From JAEUHZ01 sp964552795 (GTDB lineage Bacteria; Planctomycetota; UBA1135; GCA-002686595): a stretch of 64,000 bases of DNA. Below, piece by piece: positions 17,822-26,310 of the stretch; the stretch's first letter is position 1; every line of letters starts with the position of its first letter. The stretch spans positions 186,001-250,000 of the forward strand of contig CAZKIO010000002.1 of assembly GCA_964552795.1 (NCBI GenBank). The letters run 5' to 3'. The notes under the pieces were generated by a model. The model made no database searches. It was not told the DNA's origin and was given only the letters and a program-made list of their open reading frames with translations. Made by a program: the position numbers and the translations under genes.

Positions 17822-19360
17822 TCAGCGTCCCGCCGGAGGGGTGACCAACACACGCCACTCCTCCGGCACGAGCGCGATCGGCCGCACGTAGCCGATCTGG
17901 CCGGAGCCGCTCTCGACCGTCGAACTCGGCACGCCGATCAGGCGGCCGGCGGCGTCGAGCGCGGCTCCGCCGCTGTTTCCGACGGTGATCTCGGCGTCGG
18001 TCTTCAGCAGCGTCCCGGCCGGGCCCAGCTCGAAGCCCGAGACCACGCCGCGCGTCGCGCTGATCGTGACACGCGAGCCTTCGCCGCCGGTCGCGGGGTA
18101 GCCGACCATCCACAGCGTCGAGCCGATCGCCGGCGCCTCGCTCGCGCCGAACGCGACGGTGGGGAACCGGTAGCCTTCCGGCAGCGGCTGCCCGTAGAAG
18201 CCGTTCACGATGCGCACGAGCGCGAGGTCGCGCTCCTCGTCGAAGCGCTCGACGCGGCCGCGGAACAGCTCGACCGCGGGGCGGCTCGGATCGAGCGGCA
18301 CGGAAACCACGACGTCGTCGACCGGACCGCCGCCGAGGCGCTCGACGACGTGCGCGTTCGTCAGGATCCAGCCGTCCGCGCCGACCAGCGTGCCGCTGCC
18401 CGTGCCGCCGTCCACCGCCAGTTCGACCACGGCGCACAGCGCGCGGGCCAACTCGGGCAACGCATCCGCGCGCTCGCCCGGGAGCACGGGGAACCGCAGC
18501 AACTCTGCCGGAGGCTCCGCGTCCAGCGTCGCCAGCAGCGTGAAGCGCGCGGGGCGGCCGTCATCCCAGGGCTCGACGACGTCGACGAACCACGCGCCCT
18601 CCTCGACGGGGCGTCCCCCGGCGCCGCGCACGACCAGGCTCTCGCGGCCGTAGAGGTTTTCCGCGGAGACGACCGATCCGTCGAGCACGCGGAACGGCGC
18701 GCCGGCGTGCGCGAACAGGTCGAGGTCGCCGTCCGCGTCGAGCACGTCGATGCGCAGCGCGGGGCTGCCGGCGGGCACGGCGACGCGGAACGTCTGGTGG
18801 CCCGATCCGCGCGCCGCGATCGCGCCCTCCAGGCGTGTGCCCGGGACGAGGTCCGTCCACGCGTCGGACGTCCACACGCGCGCCGTGATCTCGAACGGCA
18901 GGCGCTGCAGCTCGCCGGCCGGCCCGCGCGGACCGCGCCCGGCATCCCAATCCACGCGCGCGTGCCAGCGTCCGCGCGCGACCGCGGGATCGCTGAAGCG
19001 GCTCACCAGGATCGTGGCGCGCCCCGCGTCCGTCCAGGCGCACACGTCGTCCTCGCCGCCGTCGCCCACCGCCGCGCCCTGGCGCACGTGCAGGCCGAGC
19101 TCGGCACCGCTCGCCACGAGGTCGAAGCGCAACGCGGTCGCGTCGTCCGGCACGTCGACGACGAAGTCCGCGTGCTCCGCCGCGGGAAGGTCGAGCACGC
19201 TCTCGACCGTGCGGCCCGGCTCGAGTCGCGCCGGCCGGTCCGTGCCGGTGGTCAGCGCTGCCAATCCGGCGTCGCACGCACCCAGCAGGCAGACGAGCAG
19301 CGCGCCGATGCCGCGGCTCCGCGTGCGCCTCGCCCCGGGAATCCGGCCGCGCGCGTCCAC
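17822..19360 (-). CDS. lipoprotein trypsin-like serine protease with PPC-type domains
   Basis: A 512-residue predicted lipoprotein. The signal 'GIGALLVCLLGACDAG' has a canonical LGAC lipobox with Cys29. Two bacterial pre-peptidase C-terminal-like beta domains follow (about 50-140 and 150-280). The S1 protease domain occupies 310-512 with His337 ('ILTNAHVVERL'), Asp378 ('EERDLALVRIV') and Ser463 ('VGNSGGAALD'). No PDZ domain is present, unlike HtrA/DegP. It is anchored outside the cytoplasmic membrane and probably degrades envelope or extracellular proteins. GTG start at 19360, 4 nt after the epimerase stop, so the two are in one operon. Confidence 0.85.
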   Translation of the reverse strand: MDARGRIPGARRTRSRGIGALLVCLLGACDAGLAALTTGTDRPARLEPGRTVESVLDLPAAEHADFVVDVPDDATALRFDLVASGAELGLHVRQGAAVGDGGEDDVCAWTDAGRATILVSRFSDPAVARGRWHARVDWDAGRGPRGPAGELQRLPFEITARVWTSDAWTDLVPGTRLEGAIAARGSGHQTFRVAVPAGSPALRIDVLDADGDLDLFAHAGAPFRVLDGSVVSAENLYGRESLVVRGAGGRPVEEGAWFVDVVEPWDDGRPARFTLLATLDAEPPAELLRFPVLPGERADALPELARALCAVVELAVDGGTGSGTLVGADGWILTNAHVVERLGGGPVDDVVVSVPLDPSRPAVELFRGRVERFDEERDLALVRIVNGFYGQPLPEGYRFPTVAFGASEAPAIGSTLWMVGYPATGGEGSRVTISATRGVVSGFELGPAGTLLKTDAEITVGNSGGAALDAAGRLIGVPSSTVESGSGQIGYVRPIALVPEEWRVLVTPPAGR

Positions 19361-19364
19361 GCCG

Positions 19365-20309
19365 TCAACGCCGCGCCGCGGCCGGCGCCGGAGCGCGCCA
19401 CCAGTCGCCCTGCGCCACCTGCCGGATGCCCTCGGCGTAGGGACGCGGCTGCCACCCCAGCTCGTCGACCGCGTTCGAGATGTCGTGCTCGTGGTGCAGG
19501 TTGAAGTACGCGCTGGCGCGCCGCTCCTCGGTCACGTCGGTGAACAGGCCCTTCAAGAGGATCAGGCGGTCGGCCCACTTCTTCGAGATGTTGCGGCGCT
19601 TCACGCCGCCGCCCGCCGCGGCGATCGTGAGATCGAGGAACTCGTTGTAGGGGATGCCCTCGGGCCCGGCGAGCTCGTAGCAGCAGTCGACGCCGCGGTC
19701 GAAGTGGAAGAAGCGCTCGATCGCGTCGATCACGTCGTCCACGTGCACCGGGTTGATCTTCGACATCCCGTCGTGCGGCACCCAGATCGTGCCGCGCGGC
19801 CGCGCGCAGCGGCGCAGGAACTCCGCCGTGTGCCGGTAGTCGCCGACGCCGTACACCAGCGTCGGACGGAAGCTGCTCCAGGGGATGCCCGAGCCGCGGA
19901 TCAGCTTCTCCTGCACGCGCTTGCTGTCGCGGTAGTAGCTGTACACCGGCGCGCCGATCACGGCCGAGCTGACGACCCAGATCCGGAACGAGCTGTGCGC
20001 GCCGCGGCGCGCCTCCTGGAGCAGCGCCTCCGTGCCCTGGATGTTGATCGCGCGCATCTGCTCCTCGCCCAGGTGGTCGTGCGCGCTGGCGACGTGGATC
20101 AGGAGCTCGGATCCGGTGAGGAACCCCTCGAGGCTGGCGGGCTGCGTCAGGTCGCCCGTGTGCACCTCGATGGGCCTTCCGGGCGGCTGCTCGACGGCGC
20201 CCTCGCGCCCCGGCCGCACGAGGACGCGCAGCTCGTGCCCGGCCTTGGCCATGGCCTTCACGAGGTAGCTTCCGATGAAGCCCGTGCCGCCGGTGATCGC
20301 GATCTTCAT
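19365..20309 (-). CDS. NAD(P)-dependent epimerase/dehydratase
   Basis: A 314-residue extended short-chain dehydrogenase. The Rossmann motif GGTGFIG is at residues 7-13. The active site is 'YSYYRDSKR' with YxxxK, and the Ser comes from 'VVSSAVIG'. 'INPVHVDDVIDAIERF' is the typical downstream element. Family members act on nucleotide sugars or flavonoid/steroid-like substrates; this one cannot be assigned a substrate, though a polysaccharide locus begins 3 kb away. It is the first gene of a two-gene operon with the lipoprotein protease. ATG at 20309, with TATCCT 15 nt upstream. Confidence 0.85.
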   Translation of the reverse strand: MKIAITGGTGFIGSYLVKAMAKAGHELRVLVRPGREGAVEQPPGRPIEVHTGDLTQPASLEGFLTGSELLIHVASAHDHLGEEQMRAINIQGTEALLQEARRGAHSSFRIWVVSSAVIGAPVYSYYRDSKRVQEKLIRGSGIPWSSFRPTLVYGVGDYRHTAEFLRRCARPRGTIWVPHDGMSKINPVHVDDVIDAIERFFHFDRGVDCCYELAGPEGIPYNEFLDLTIAAAGGGVKRRNISKKWADRLILLKGLFTDVTEERRASAYFNLHHEHDISNAVDELGWQPRPYAEGIRQVAQGDWWRAPAPAAARR

Positions 20310-20324
20310 GGGGTTGGGGCCGGA

Positions 20325-20330
20325 AGGATA
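20325..20330 (-). promoter_or_regulatory. candidate -10 element (TATCCT) for the epimerase operon
   Basis: TATCCT on the minus strand ends 15 nt before the ATG at 20309. A leader of only about 8 nt is predicted. Confidence 0.5.
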
Positions 20331-20376
20331 CAGCGCGGCGCGGCGAACGCATCCTCGCCGTGCCGGCGACCGCGCG

Positions 20377-22764
20377 TCAACCGCCGGCGAGGTCGCGCAG
20401 CGCTTCGCCCAGGCGGTCCGCCGCCGGCGTGAAGCCCGACGGCAGCTCCTCCACGAAGCGCTCCAGCGCGCGGCGGTGCGCGCGCGCGGCGGCCTGGGCC
20501 GCGGGCGGCACGGCCGCGAGGCCCGGCTCCGCGATCGCCCACTGCAGGACCTCGACGCAGTAGCCGGCGAGCGCCGAGCGCGGCGCGCGGAACTCGATCA
20601 CGGGCCGCGCGTCGCGCATCGGTTCGGTGCCGGCGGCGAACGCGCGCAGGCGCGCGTCGTCGGCGACCGCCAGCGCCGCGATCTCCAGCGGAACGCGGAT
20701 GCCCAGCGGCGCGAGGTGCGCGGCGATCTTGGGCGGCAGCGGCTCGTCCAGGTAGCGGTCCGCGCGTGCCGGCGGCGCGCGCGCGCCGATCAGGACCAGG
20801 TCGTAGGCCGTGACCCAGGCCGACACGTGCTCGAAGGCCGCGCACCAGGTCGCGGCCACGGTGCGCACGTCCTCCGTCGACAGCTCGTAGAGCGGCAGCC
20901 ACTGCGATGCGACGCCGCCGTCGGCGAGGTGCGCTGCCATCGAGCCGAAGTGCTCCAGCGTGTAGAGGTCGCTCGAACCGCGCGTCCAGGGGTGGACCGG
21001 ATCGGACGTGACGAGATCCCAGCGCTCGTCCGACGTGGCCAGGCGGTGGCGGCCGTCGGCGATCGTGAGGCGCACGCGCGGATCGTCGAGCAGGGCGCCG
21101 TTCCACTCCGCGAACGCCCGCGCGGCGCGCGCGACGGCCGGCGAGATCTCGGCCACTTCGACGGATTCGATCGCCGGCAGGTCGAGCAGCGATCCGGCGG
21201 TCATCCCGCTGCCCAGGCCGATCACCAGCGCGCGGCGCACGTCGCCGTGCAAGAGGCCCGGCACGTGGCCGAGGAGGTACTGCAGGCGGCGATCGACGGC
21301 GGCCGTCGAGGCCTCGGCCTTGCCGTTGACGCGGATCGCCACGATGCGCTCGCCGAAGCTGCTGCGCGCCTCGTGCACCGACGCCGTCGTGTGCGCGTCG
21401 TGCGCCAGCACGAGCGGGGGCGGCGCCTCGCGCGGATCGGCCGGCAGCAGCGAGCGGCTGGCGACCGCGAGCGTCGCCAGCGCGCCGAAGAAGAGCAGCG
21501 CGGGACGCGCACGGTCCGCGATCCAGGCCGCGCCAAAGGGCAGGAGCACGGCCGCCGCGATCGCGCCGCGCGGCCCGAACGCGGGGATCAGGACGAAGGC
21601 CGCGCCGAGGCTGCCGACCAGGGCCCCGGCGGTGTTCCAGGTGTAGGTGCGCGCGATCCAGCGCTCGCGCTCCGCGTCGGGGTGGCGCGCGGCGACCAGG
21701 CCCGCGCAGGCCGGCAGCGCGATGCCGAACGCGATCGCCGGCGGCAGCAGGCTCAAACCTGCGAACAAGGCGTCCGCCAGCCACGCGCGCCAGATCGAAG
21801 CGCCCTGGTGTCCGCGGTTCGCGAGGCTCACGAACAGGTCGGGCTCGCCGAGCTGCAGCCGCAACGCGAGCAGCCCGCCGACGATCAGGAGCGGCGCCGC
21901 CACCATGGACAGGAACAGGGCGTAGCGGGCGCGGCGGGCGCGTTCCTCCAGCGCGCTCTCGGGCAGTCCGGTGCGCGTCCGCCGCGTGGTGAGCTGGCGG
22001 CTGCCCAGGCCGATGCCCAGCAGGAACACGCACAGGACGATGCCGAATGCGTACACCGAAGCGCCCGTCACCGTGACGAGCAGGCGCAAGAGCGCGATCT
22101 CGAGCGCGAGCGCCGCGCACCCCGAGAGCGCCGCGGCGACGAGCAGCGGATCGAAGCGCCGGCCCGTGGGCTCGGCGGAGGAAACGCGATCCGCCGGCGC
22201 GTCGGCCAGCAGATGCCGTGCCAGGAACGCGGCGCACAGCCCCAGGCCCGCGGCCGTCCACAAGGCTCCCGGCAGGCCGAACAGCGGCATCACGACGAAC
22301 GGCGCGAGCAGCGCCCCGGCCGCCGCGCCCAGCGTGTTCGCGCCGTAGAAGGCCGAGGTCTCGCTGGTCGCCTCGGCGCGCGAGCGCACCGCGAGGCGCG
22401 CCATGACCGGCACGGTCGCGCCCATGCCCAGCGTCGGCGGCAACAGCAGCAGCACCGCGATCGCCGCTCGTGCCCCGAGCGATTCGACCGGCGCGAGCTC
22501 GGCGAGCACGAACGGCGTCAGCGCGGCCCACGCGGCGACGAGCACCTCGATGCGCACGTACAGCTTCACCGGGGACGCGGCCGACGCCGCCGCGCGCGCG
22601 AACAGCAGCGCGCCCAGGCCCAGGCCCAGGAGGAACACCGACACCACCAGGCCCGCGCCGGCCGCGTCGCTGCCCAGCACGCGCGCCAGCCAGCGCGCCC
22701 ACACCGTCTCGGCGATCAGGGCGGCGGCGCCCGAGAGGGCGAAGACGAGGTCGGTGCGGCGCAT
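20377..22764 (-). CDS. multipass membrane protein fused to a spermidine-synthase-like domain
   Basis: A 795-residue two-part protein. The N-terminal half has about a dozen hydrophobic segments in an MFS-like arrangement ('FALSGAAALIAETVWARWLA', 'FLLGLGLGALLFARAAA'). The C-terminal part, from about residue 500, is a SpeE-type methyltransferase fold with 'ALVIGLGSGMTAGSLLDLPA', 'VEVAEISPAVARAARAF', 'VRLTIADGRHRL', and 'DLVTSDPVHPW'. Fused MFS/SpeE proteins are common, but their product is rarely shown; the domain may make polyamines or another aminopropyl product. The ATG at 22764 has TACGCT 10 nt upstream, so it is nearly leaderless. It is divergent from a methylthioadenosine nucleosidase. Confidence 0.85.
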   Translation of the reverse strand: MRRTDLVFALSGAAALIAETVWARWLARVLGSDAAGAGLVVSVFLLGLGLGALLFARAAASAASPVKLYVRIEVLVAAWAALTPFVLAELAPVESLGARAAIAVLLLLPPTLGMGATVPVMARLAVRSRAEATSETSAFYGANTLGAAAGALLAPFVVMPLFGLPGALWTAAGLGLCAAFLARHLLADAPADRVSSAEPTGRRFDPLLVAAALSGCAALALEIALLRLLVTVTGASVYAFGIVLCVFLLGIGLGSRQLTTRRTRTGLPESALEERARRARYALFLSMVAAPLLIVGGLLALRLQLGEPDLFVSLANRGHQGASIWRAWLADALFAGLSLLPPAIAFGIALPACAGLVAARHPDAERERWIARTYTWNTAGALVGSLGAAFVLIPAFGPRGAIAAAVLLPFGAAWIADRARPALLFFGALATLAVASRSLLPADPREAPPPLVLAHDAHTTASVHEARSSFGERIVAIRVNGKAEASTAAVDRRLQYLLGHVPGLLHGDVRRALVIGLGSGMTAGSLLDLPAIESVEVAEISPAVARAARAFAEWNGALLDDPRVRLTIADGRHRLATSDERWDLVTSDPVHPWTRGSSDLYTLEHFGSMAAHLADGGVASQWLPLYELSTEDVRTVAATWCAAFEHVSAWVTAYDLVLIGARAPPARADRYLDEPLPPKIAAHLAPLGIRVPLEIAALAVADDARLRAFAAGTEPMRDARPVIEFRAPRSALAGYCVEVLQWAIAEPGLAAVPPAAQAAARAHRRALERFVEELPSGFTPAADRLGEALRDLAGG

Positions 22765-22774
22765 GCGGCGCGCC

Positions 22775-22780
22775 AGCGTA
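22775..22780 (-). promoter_or_regulatory. -10 element (TACGCT), near-leaderless promoter
   Basis: TACGCT ends 10 nt before the ATG of the membrane/SpeE-like fusion. It lies in a 76-bp divergent intergenic region shared with the nucleosidase gene. Confidence 0.5.
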
Positions 22781-22826
22781 GCGGGGCCGGGCCGCCGAAC
22801 GCTCCACGCTTTCGGGTCCGCGCGCC

Positions 22827-22832
22827 TAGGAT
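22827..22832 (+). promoter_or_regulatory. -10 element (TAGGAT), leaderless promoter
   Basis: TAGGAT ends 8 nt before the ATG at 22841. Transcription is predicted to begin at the start codon of the nucleosidase. Confidence 0.55.
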
Positions 22833-22840
22833 GTGCGCCG

Positions 22841-23566
22841 ATGACCCCGGGCCAACAGCAGGGCGGCACGGACGGCGCGCCGGGCGCGGTCGGCGTTCTG
22901 TGCGCGCTGCCCGAGGAGTCGGGCATGCTGCGCGACGGCGCACGGAGCCTCGGGCGCCGTCAGGGGATCGAAGTCCACTCCGCGACGCTCGGCGCGCACC
23001 GGGTCCTCTTGTGCGTCAGCGGCGTCGGCAAGGTGCGCGCGGCGCACGCGGCGTCGGTGCTCGTGGAGGCCGGAGCGACGCGCGCGCTGCTGGTCGTGGG
23101 AACGTGCGGCGGGCTGCGTCAAGACCTCGCGCCGGGCACGCTCGTGCACTGCACCGTCGCGGCGCAGACGGATCTGGGAGTGCGCGACGGGCGGGAACAA
23201 ATTTCCGACCCCATGTTGCGCGCAGCGTGGCAGCGCGCATGCCCCGGCCCCGAGGGCTGGTTCCTCACCGCCGACCGCGCCGTGCTGTCCTTGTGGCGGC
23301 GCCTGCGCCTCGCGCGCGCGTTCGCCGGCCCCTGCGTGGCCGACATGGAAACGGCGGCGGCGGCCGTGGTGGCGCGCGCCGCGGGCGTGCCCTGGGCGGC
23401 GTTGCGCGCCGTGACCGACCGGGCGACGGGCGCCGGGGCCGCCAGCTTCCGCCGGCACTTCCCAACCCAGGCGGGGCGGGCTGCCGATACGGTCCAGAGC
23501 CTGCTCGAGCACCTGGACCGGGACCCCGGCGCGCCTTCCGTGGCCTCCCGGTCGGGATCCCGGTAG
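22841..23566 (+). CDS. 5'-methylthioadenosine/S-adenosylhomocysteine nucleosidase-like protein
   Basis: A 241-residue member of the nucleoside phosphorylase/MTAN (PNP-UDP) family. Motifs: 'VGVLCALPEESGML' at the N-terminus, 'CVSGVGKVRAAHAASVLV', 'LLVVGTCGGLRQDLAPGTLV', and the substrate-binding 'VADMETAAAAVVARAAGVPW' with the ME pair and the downstream 'RAVTD' catalytic Asp. It would cleave MTA or SAH to adenine and thioribose products. It is transcribed divergently from a spermidine-synthase-like fusion, whose expected by-product is MTA. Related HpnG-type or futalosine hydrolases are alternatives. Its start is predicted leaderless. Confidence 0.82.
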   Translation: MTPGQQQGGTDGAPGAVGVLCALPEESGMLRDGARSLGRRQGIEVHSATLGAHRVLLCVSGVGKVRAAHAASVLVEAGATRALLVVGTCGGLRQDLAPGTLVHCTVAAQTDLGVRDGREQISDPMLRAAWQRACPGPEGWFLTADRAVLSLWRRLRLARAFAGPCVADMETAAAAVVARAAGVPWAALRAVTDRATGAGAASFRRHFPTQAGRAADTVQSLLEHLDRDPGAPSVASRSGSR

Positions 23567-23569
23567 GAT
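23564..23569 (+). promoter_or_regulatory. candidate -10 element (TAGGAT) before the polysaccharide locus
   Basis: TAGGAT lies 57 nt before the ATG at 23627. Its TAG is the stop codon of the nucleosidase gene. It would drive the sugar transferase and the following glycosyltransferases. Confidence 0.4.
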
Positions 23570-23626
23570 CTCCCACCTGCTCGCCGGGCCGGTCCCAAGC
23601 CCCGTGATCCCCACCGACCGACCGCG

Positions 23627-25162
23627 ATGCGATCGCCTCCCCAAGCCGCCGGGGACGCTTTCACGGGCACTGCGCAGGAGTCCGTGAGCCTCACCGGCAC
23701 CTTCCTGCGACGGAACTTCGAGCCCGTCGTGTTGTCCGTCCAGGTGGTCGTCGACCTCCTGGTGCTGCTCCTGGCGTGCTGGCTGGGGTACCTCGTCGGC
23801 GAGCGGCTGGGCGGCCTGGGACCGGAGGTGCGGCCGGAGCTGTACCAGAAGCTCTCGGCGCTGATCGCCGCCGTGTGCCTCGTGACGTTCCACTCGTTCG
23901 GGCTGTACAAGCCGACGAAGTCGCTGCTCAACATCCAGGAGTTCCAGGCGATCTTCAAGAGCACGGCGGTGGCGTTCCTCGTGCTGTTCACGCTGATCGT
24001 CTACCTGCACAGCACGCAGCAGACGGCGGCGGGCCCCGTGTTCGAGGTGCTGGTGCCGCTGCACCGCATCATCGACCTGGACATCAACCCCAACACGGTC
24101 TCGCGCCTCACGCTGCTGGTGACGTTCGGGCTGATCCTGGTGCTGACCTGCGCGAGCCGCTTCTTCGCGTTCCGCACCATCCAGCAGCTTCACCGGCGCG
24201 GCATCGGCAACCGCAACGTGCTGGTGTTCGGCGCCGGCGCGACCGGACGCAAGCTGCAGCGCAAGTTCATGGTCGTGCCGACGCTGGGGCTCAACCTGGT
24301 CGGCTTCGTCGACGACGATCCGGACCAGCGCGACCCGGGGATCGAGCGCGGCCGCATCCTGGGCGGGTTCCAGGACCTGGAGCGCCTGGTGGGGGTGCAC
24401 AAGGTCAGCGAAGTCTTCGTGGCGATGCCCGAGGCCCCCGAGGACGCGGTGATGCGCATCGTGGCCGAGTGCGAGCGCCTGGGCGTCGTGTACAAGATCG
24501 TCCCGCGCTTCTACCACCTGCTGGCGTTCAAGGTGAAGATCGACTCCCTGGACTCGATCCCGCTGATCACGCGGCCCGACCGCCGGCCGGGCCTCCTGCA
24601 GAACGTCGGCCGGCGCGTGCTGGACCTCGTCACCGCGACGGCGGTGATCATCCTGGCCACGCCGGTCCTCTTGATCACCGCGATCCTGATCAAGCGCGAG
24701 TCGCCGGGCCCCGTGTTCTTCGTGCAGAACCGGATCGGCAAGGACGGGCGCCCGTTCCCGATGATCAAGTTCCGCACGATGCACACGCACGCGTCGGGCG
24801 ACGCGCTGACGCCGCGCTCGCCCTACGACCCGCGCATCACGCGCATCGGACGCTGGCTGCGCCGCTACAGCTTCGACGAGCTCCCGCAGTTCTTCAACGT
24901 GCTCGCCGGCCACATGAGCATCGTCGGGCCGCGGCCCGAGATGCGCTTCATCGTCGAGCAGTACGGGCCGCTCGAACGCGAGCGCCTGCGCGTCAAGCCG
25001 GGGATCACGGGACTGTGGCAGATCTCCTACGCGCGCGCCGCGGCGATCCACGAGAACCTGGACTACGACCTGTACTACGTCGAGCACCAGTCGCTCCTCC
25101 TCGACGTCGTGATCATCGCCCTGACCGGGTTCGCGGTGGCCAAGGGGACGGGAGCCTACTGA
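23627..25162 (+). CDS. polyprenyl-phosphate sugar-1-phosphate transferase (exopolysaccharide initiation)
   Basis: A 511-residue WbaP/CpsE-like enzyme that loads the first sugar onto undecaprenyl phosphate. The N-terminal region has about four membrane segments (residues 33-56, 77-93, 112-128, 158-178). A central CoA-binding-like Rossmann domain follows ('NRNVLVFGAGATGRKL'). A fifth membrane helix leads into the bacterial sugar transferase domain, with 'SPGPVFFVQNRIGKDG', 'PMIKFRTMHTHA', 'RYSFDELPQFFNVLAGHMS' and 'VGPRPEM'. It is the first gene of the locus. The exact sugar is unknown. Confidence 0.93.
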   Translation: MRSPPQAAGDAFTGTAQESVSLTGTFLRRNFEPVVLSVQVVVDLLVLLLACWLGYLVGERLGGLGPEVRPELYQKLSALIAAVCLVTFHSFGLYKPTKSLLNIQEFQAIFKSTAVAFLVLFTLIVYLHSTQQTAAGPVFEVLVPLHRIIDLDINPNTVSRLTLLVTFGLILVLTCASRFFAFRTIQQLHRRGIGNRNVLVFGAGATGRKLQRKFMVVPTLGLNLVGFVDDDPDQRDPGIERGRILGGFQDLERLVGVHKVSEVFVAMPEAPEDAVMRIVAECERLGVVYKIVPRFYHLLAFKVKIDSLDSIPLITRPDRRPGLLQNVGRRVLDLVTATAVIILATPVLLITAILIKRESPGPVFFVQNRIGKDGRPFPMIKFRTMHTHASGDALTPRSPYDPRITRIGRWLRRYSFDELPQFFNVLAGHMSIVGPRPEMRFIVEQYGPLERERLRVKPGITGLWQISYARAAAIHENLDYDLYYVEHQSLLLDVVIIALTGFAVAKGTGAY

Positions 25163-25176
25163 GGGCTCGCGACACC

Positions 25177-26310
25177 GTGCGCGTCCTGCACGTGATGGAG
25201 TGCACGATCGGGGGCACCCGCCGGCACCTGGTCGACGTGTGCGCCGGCCAGCGCGCCGCCGGCCTGGACGTGGCCGTCGCGGCGTCCGCGCTGCGGCAGC
25301 CCGACTTCGAGCAGGACCTCGCGCGCCTCGCGCAGCAGGGCGTGCGCGTCCATCGCGTGCCGATGGTGCGCGCGATCGCGCCCTGGCGCGACCTCTCGGA
25401 CCTGCGCGCGCTGACGCGCGTGCTGCGGCAGGAGCGGCCCGATGTGGTGCACACGCACTCCAGCAAGGCGGGTGCGCTGGGGCGCGCCGCGTCGCTCCTC
25501 ACCGGGATCGGCGCGCGCGTCCACACCCCGCACACGTTCGCGTTCCTGTTCGACGCCATGTTCTCGGCGCCCAAGCGCGCGCTGTTCCGTCGCATCGAGC
25601 GGTCGCTGGGCCGGCGCACGGACCGCATCGTCGCGGTGAGCGGGGGAGAGGCGCGCACGATGGCCGACTCCGGCGTGGTCGATCCCGCGCGGATCCGCGT
25701 CGTCGAGAGCGGCATCGATCCCGCGCCGTGGCTCGACGCGCGCCCCGTGCCGCGCGCCGAGCTGTGCGGGCGTCCCGCAGCGCCGCTCCTGGCCGTGGTC
25801 GGCCTCCTGAACGTGGCCAAGGGACAGGACCTCTTGCTCGACGCGCTGGCGAGCCCGGGGCTCGACGAACTGCAGGTGATCGTCGTGGGCCACGGCGAGG
25901 ACGAGGCGGCCCTGCGGGCGCGGTGCGCGCGACTGGGCCTGGACGCGCGCGTGCGCTTCCTGGGCTTTCGCCGCGACGTGCCGGGGCTGCTCGCCGCCGC
26001 CGACGCGCTCGTGCTGCCCTCGCGCTGGGAGGGGATGCCCTACGCCGTGCTCGAGGCGATGGCCAGCGCGCGCACGGTCGTCGCGACGCCGGTCGACGGC
26101 GCGCGCGACCTGGTCGAGCACGGCGCGACGGGCATCCTGGCGCGCGCGATCGCCGCGGACGCGCTGGCCGACGCGCTGCGCGCCTGGCTCGCGCTGGGGC
26201 CCGGGCGGCGCGCGGCGATGGGCGCGACGGCGCGGGAGCGCCTGCTGGCCGCGCACACCGACGCGGCGATGATCGCGGGCCTGGCGCGCGTGTACGCGGA
26301 GGTCGTGTGA
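25177..26310 (+). CDS. GT4-family glycosyltransferase
   Basis: A 377-residue GT-B fold enzyme. 'VRVLHVMECTIGGTRRHLVD' opens the N-terminal domain. 'RPDVVHTHSSKAGALGRAAS' is typical of WbnH/Cps-type GT4 enzymes. The C-terminal donor-binding motif is 'EGMPYAVLEAMASARTVVAT' (E-x7-E). GTG at 25177 is the start, 14 nt after the sugar transferase stop, with GAGGG upstream. It overlaps the next glycosyltransferase by 4 bp (GTGA). It extends the lipid-linked repeat unit; donor and acceptor sugars are unknown. Confidence 0.9.
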   Translation: MRVLHVMECTIGGTRRHLVDVCAGQRAAGLDVAVAASALRQPDFEQDLARLAQQGVRVHRVPMVRAIAPWRDLSDLRALTRVLRQERPDVVHTHSSKAGALGRAASLLTGIGARVHTPHTFAFLFDAMFSAPKRALFRRIERSLGRRTDRIVAVSGGEARTMADSGVVDPARIRVVESGIDPAPWLDARPVPRAELCGRPAAPLLAVVGLLNVAKGQDLLLDALASPGLDELQVIVVGHGEDEAALRARCARLGLDARVRFLGFRRDVPGLLAAADALVLPSRWEGMPYAVLEAMASARTVVATPVDGARDLVEHGATGILARAIAADALADALRAWLALGPGRRAAMGATARERLLAAHTDAAMIAGLARVYAEVV

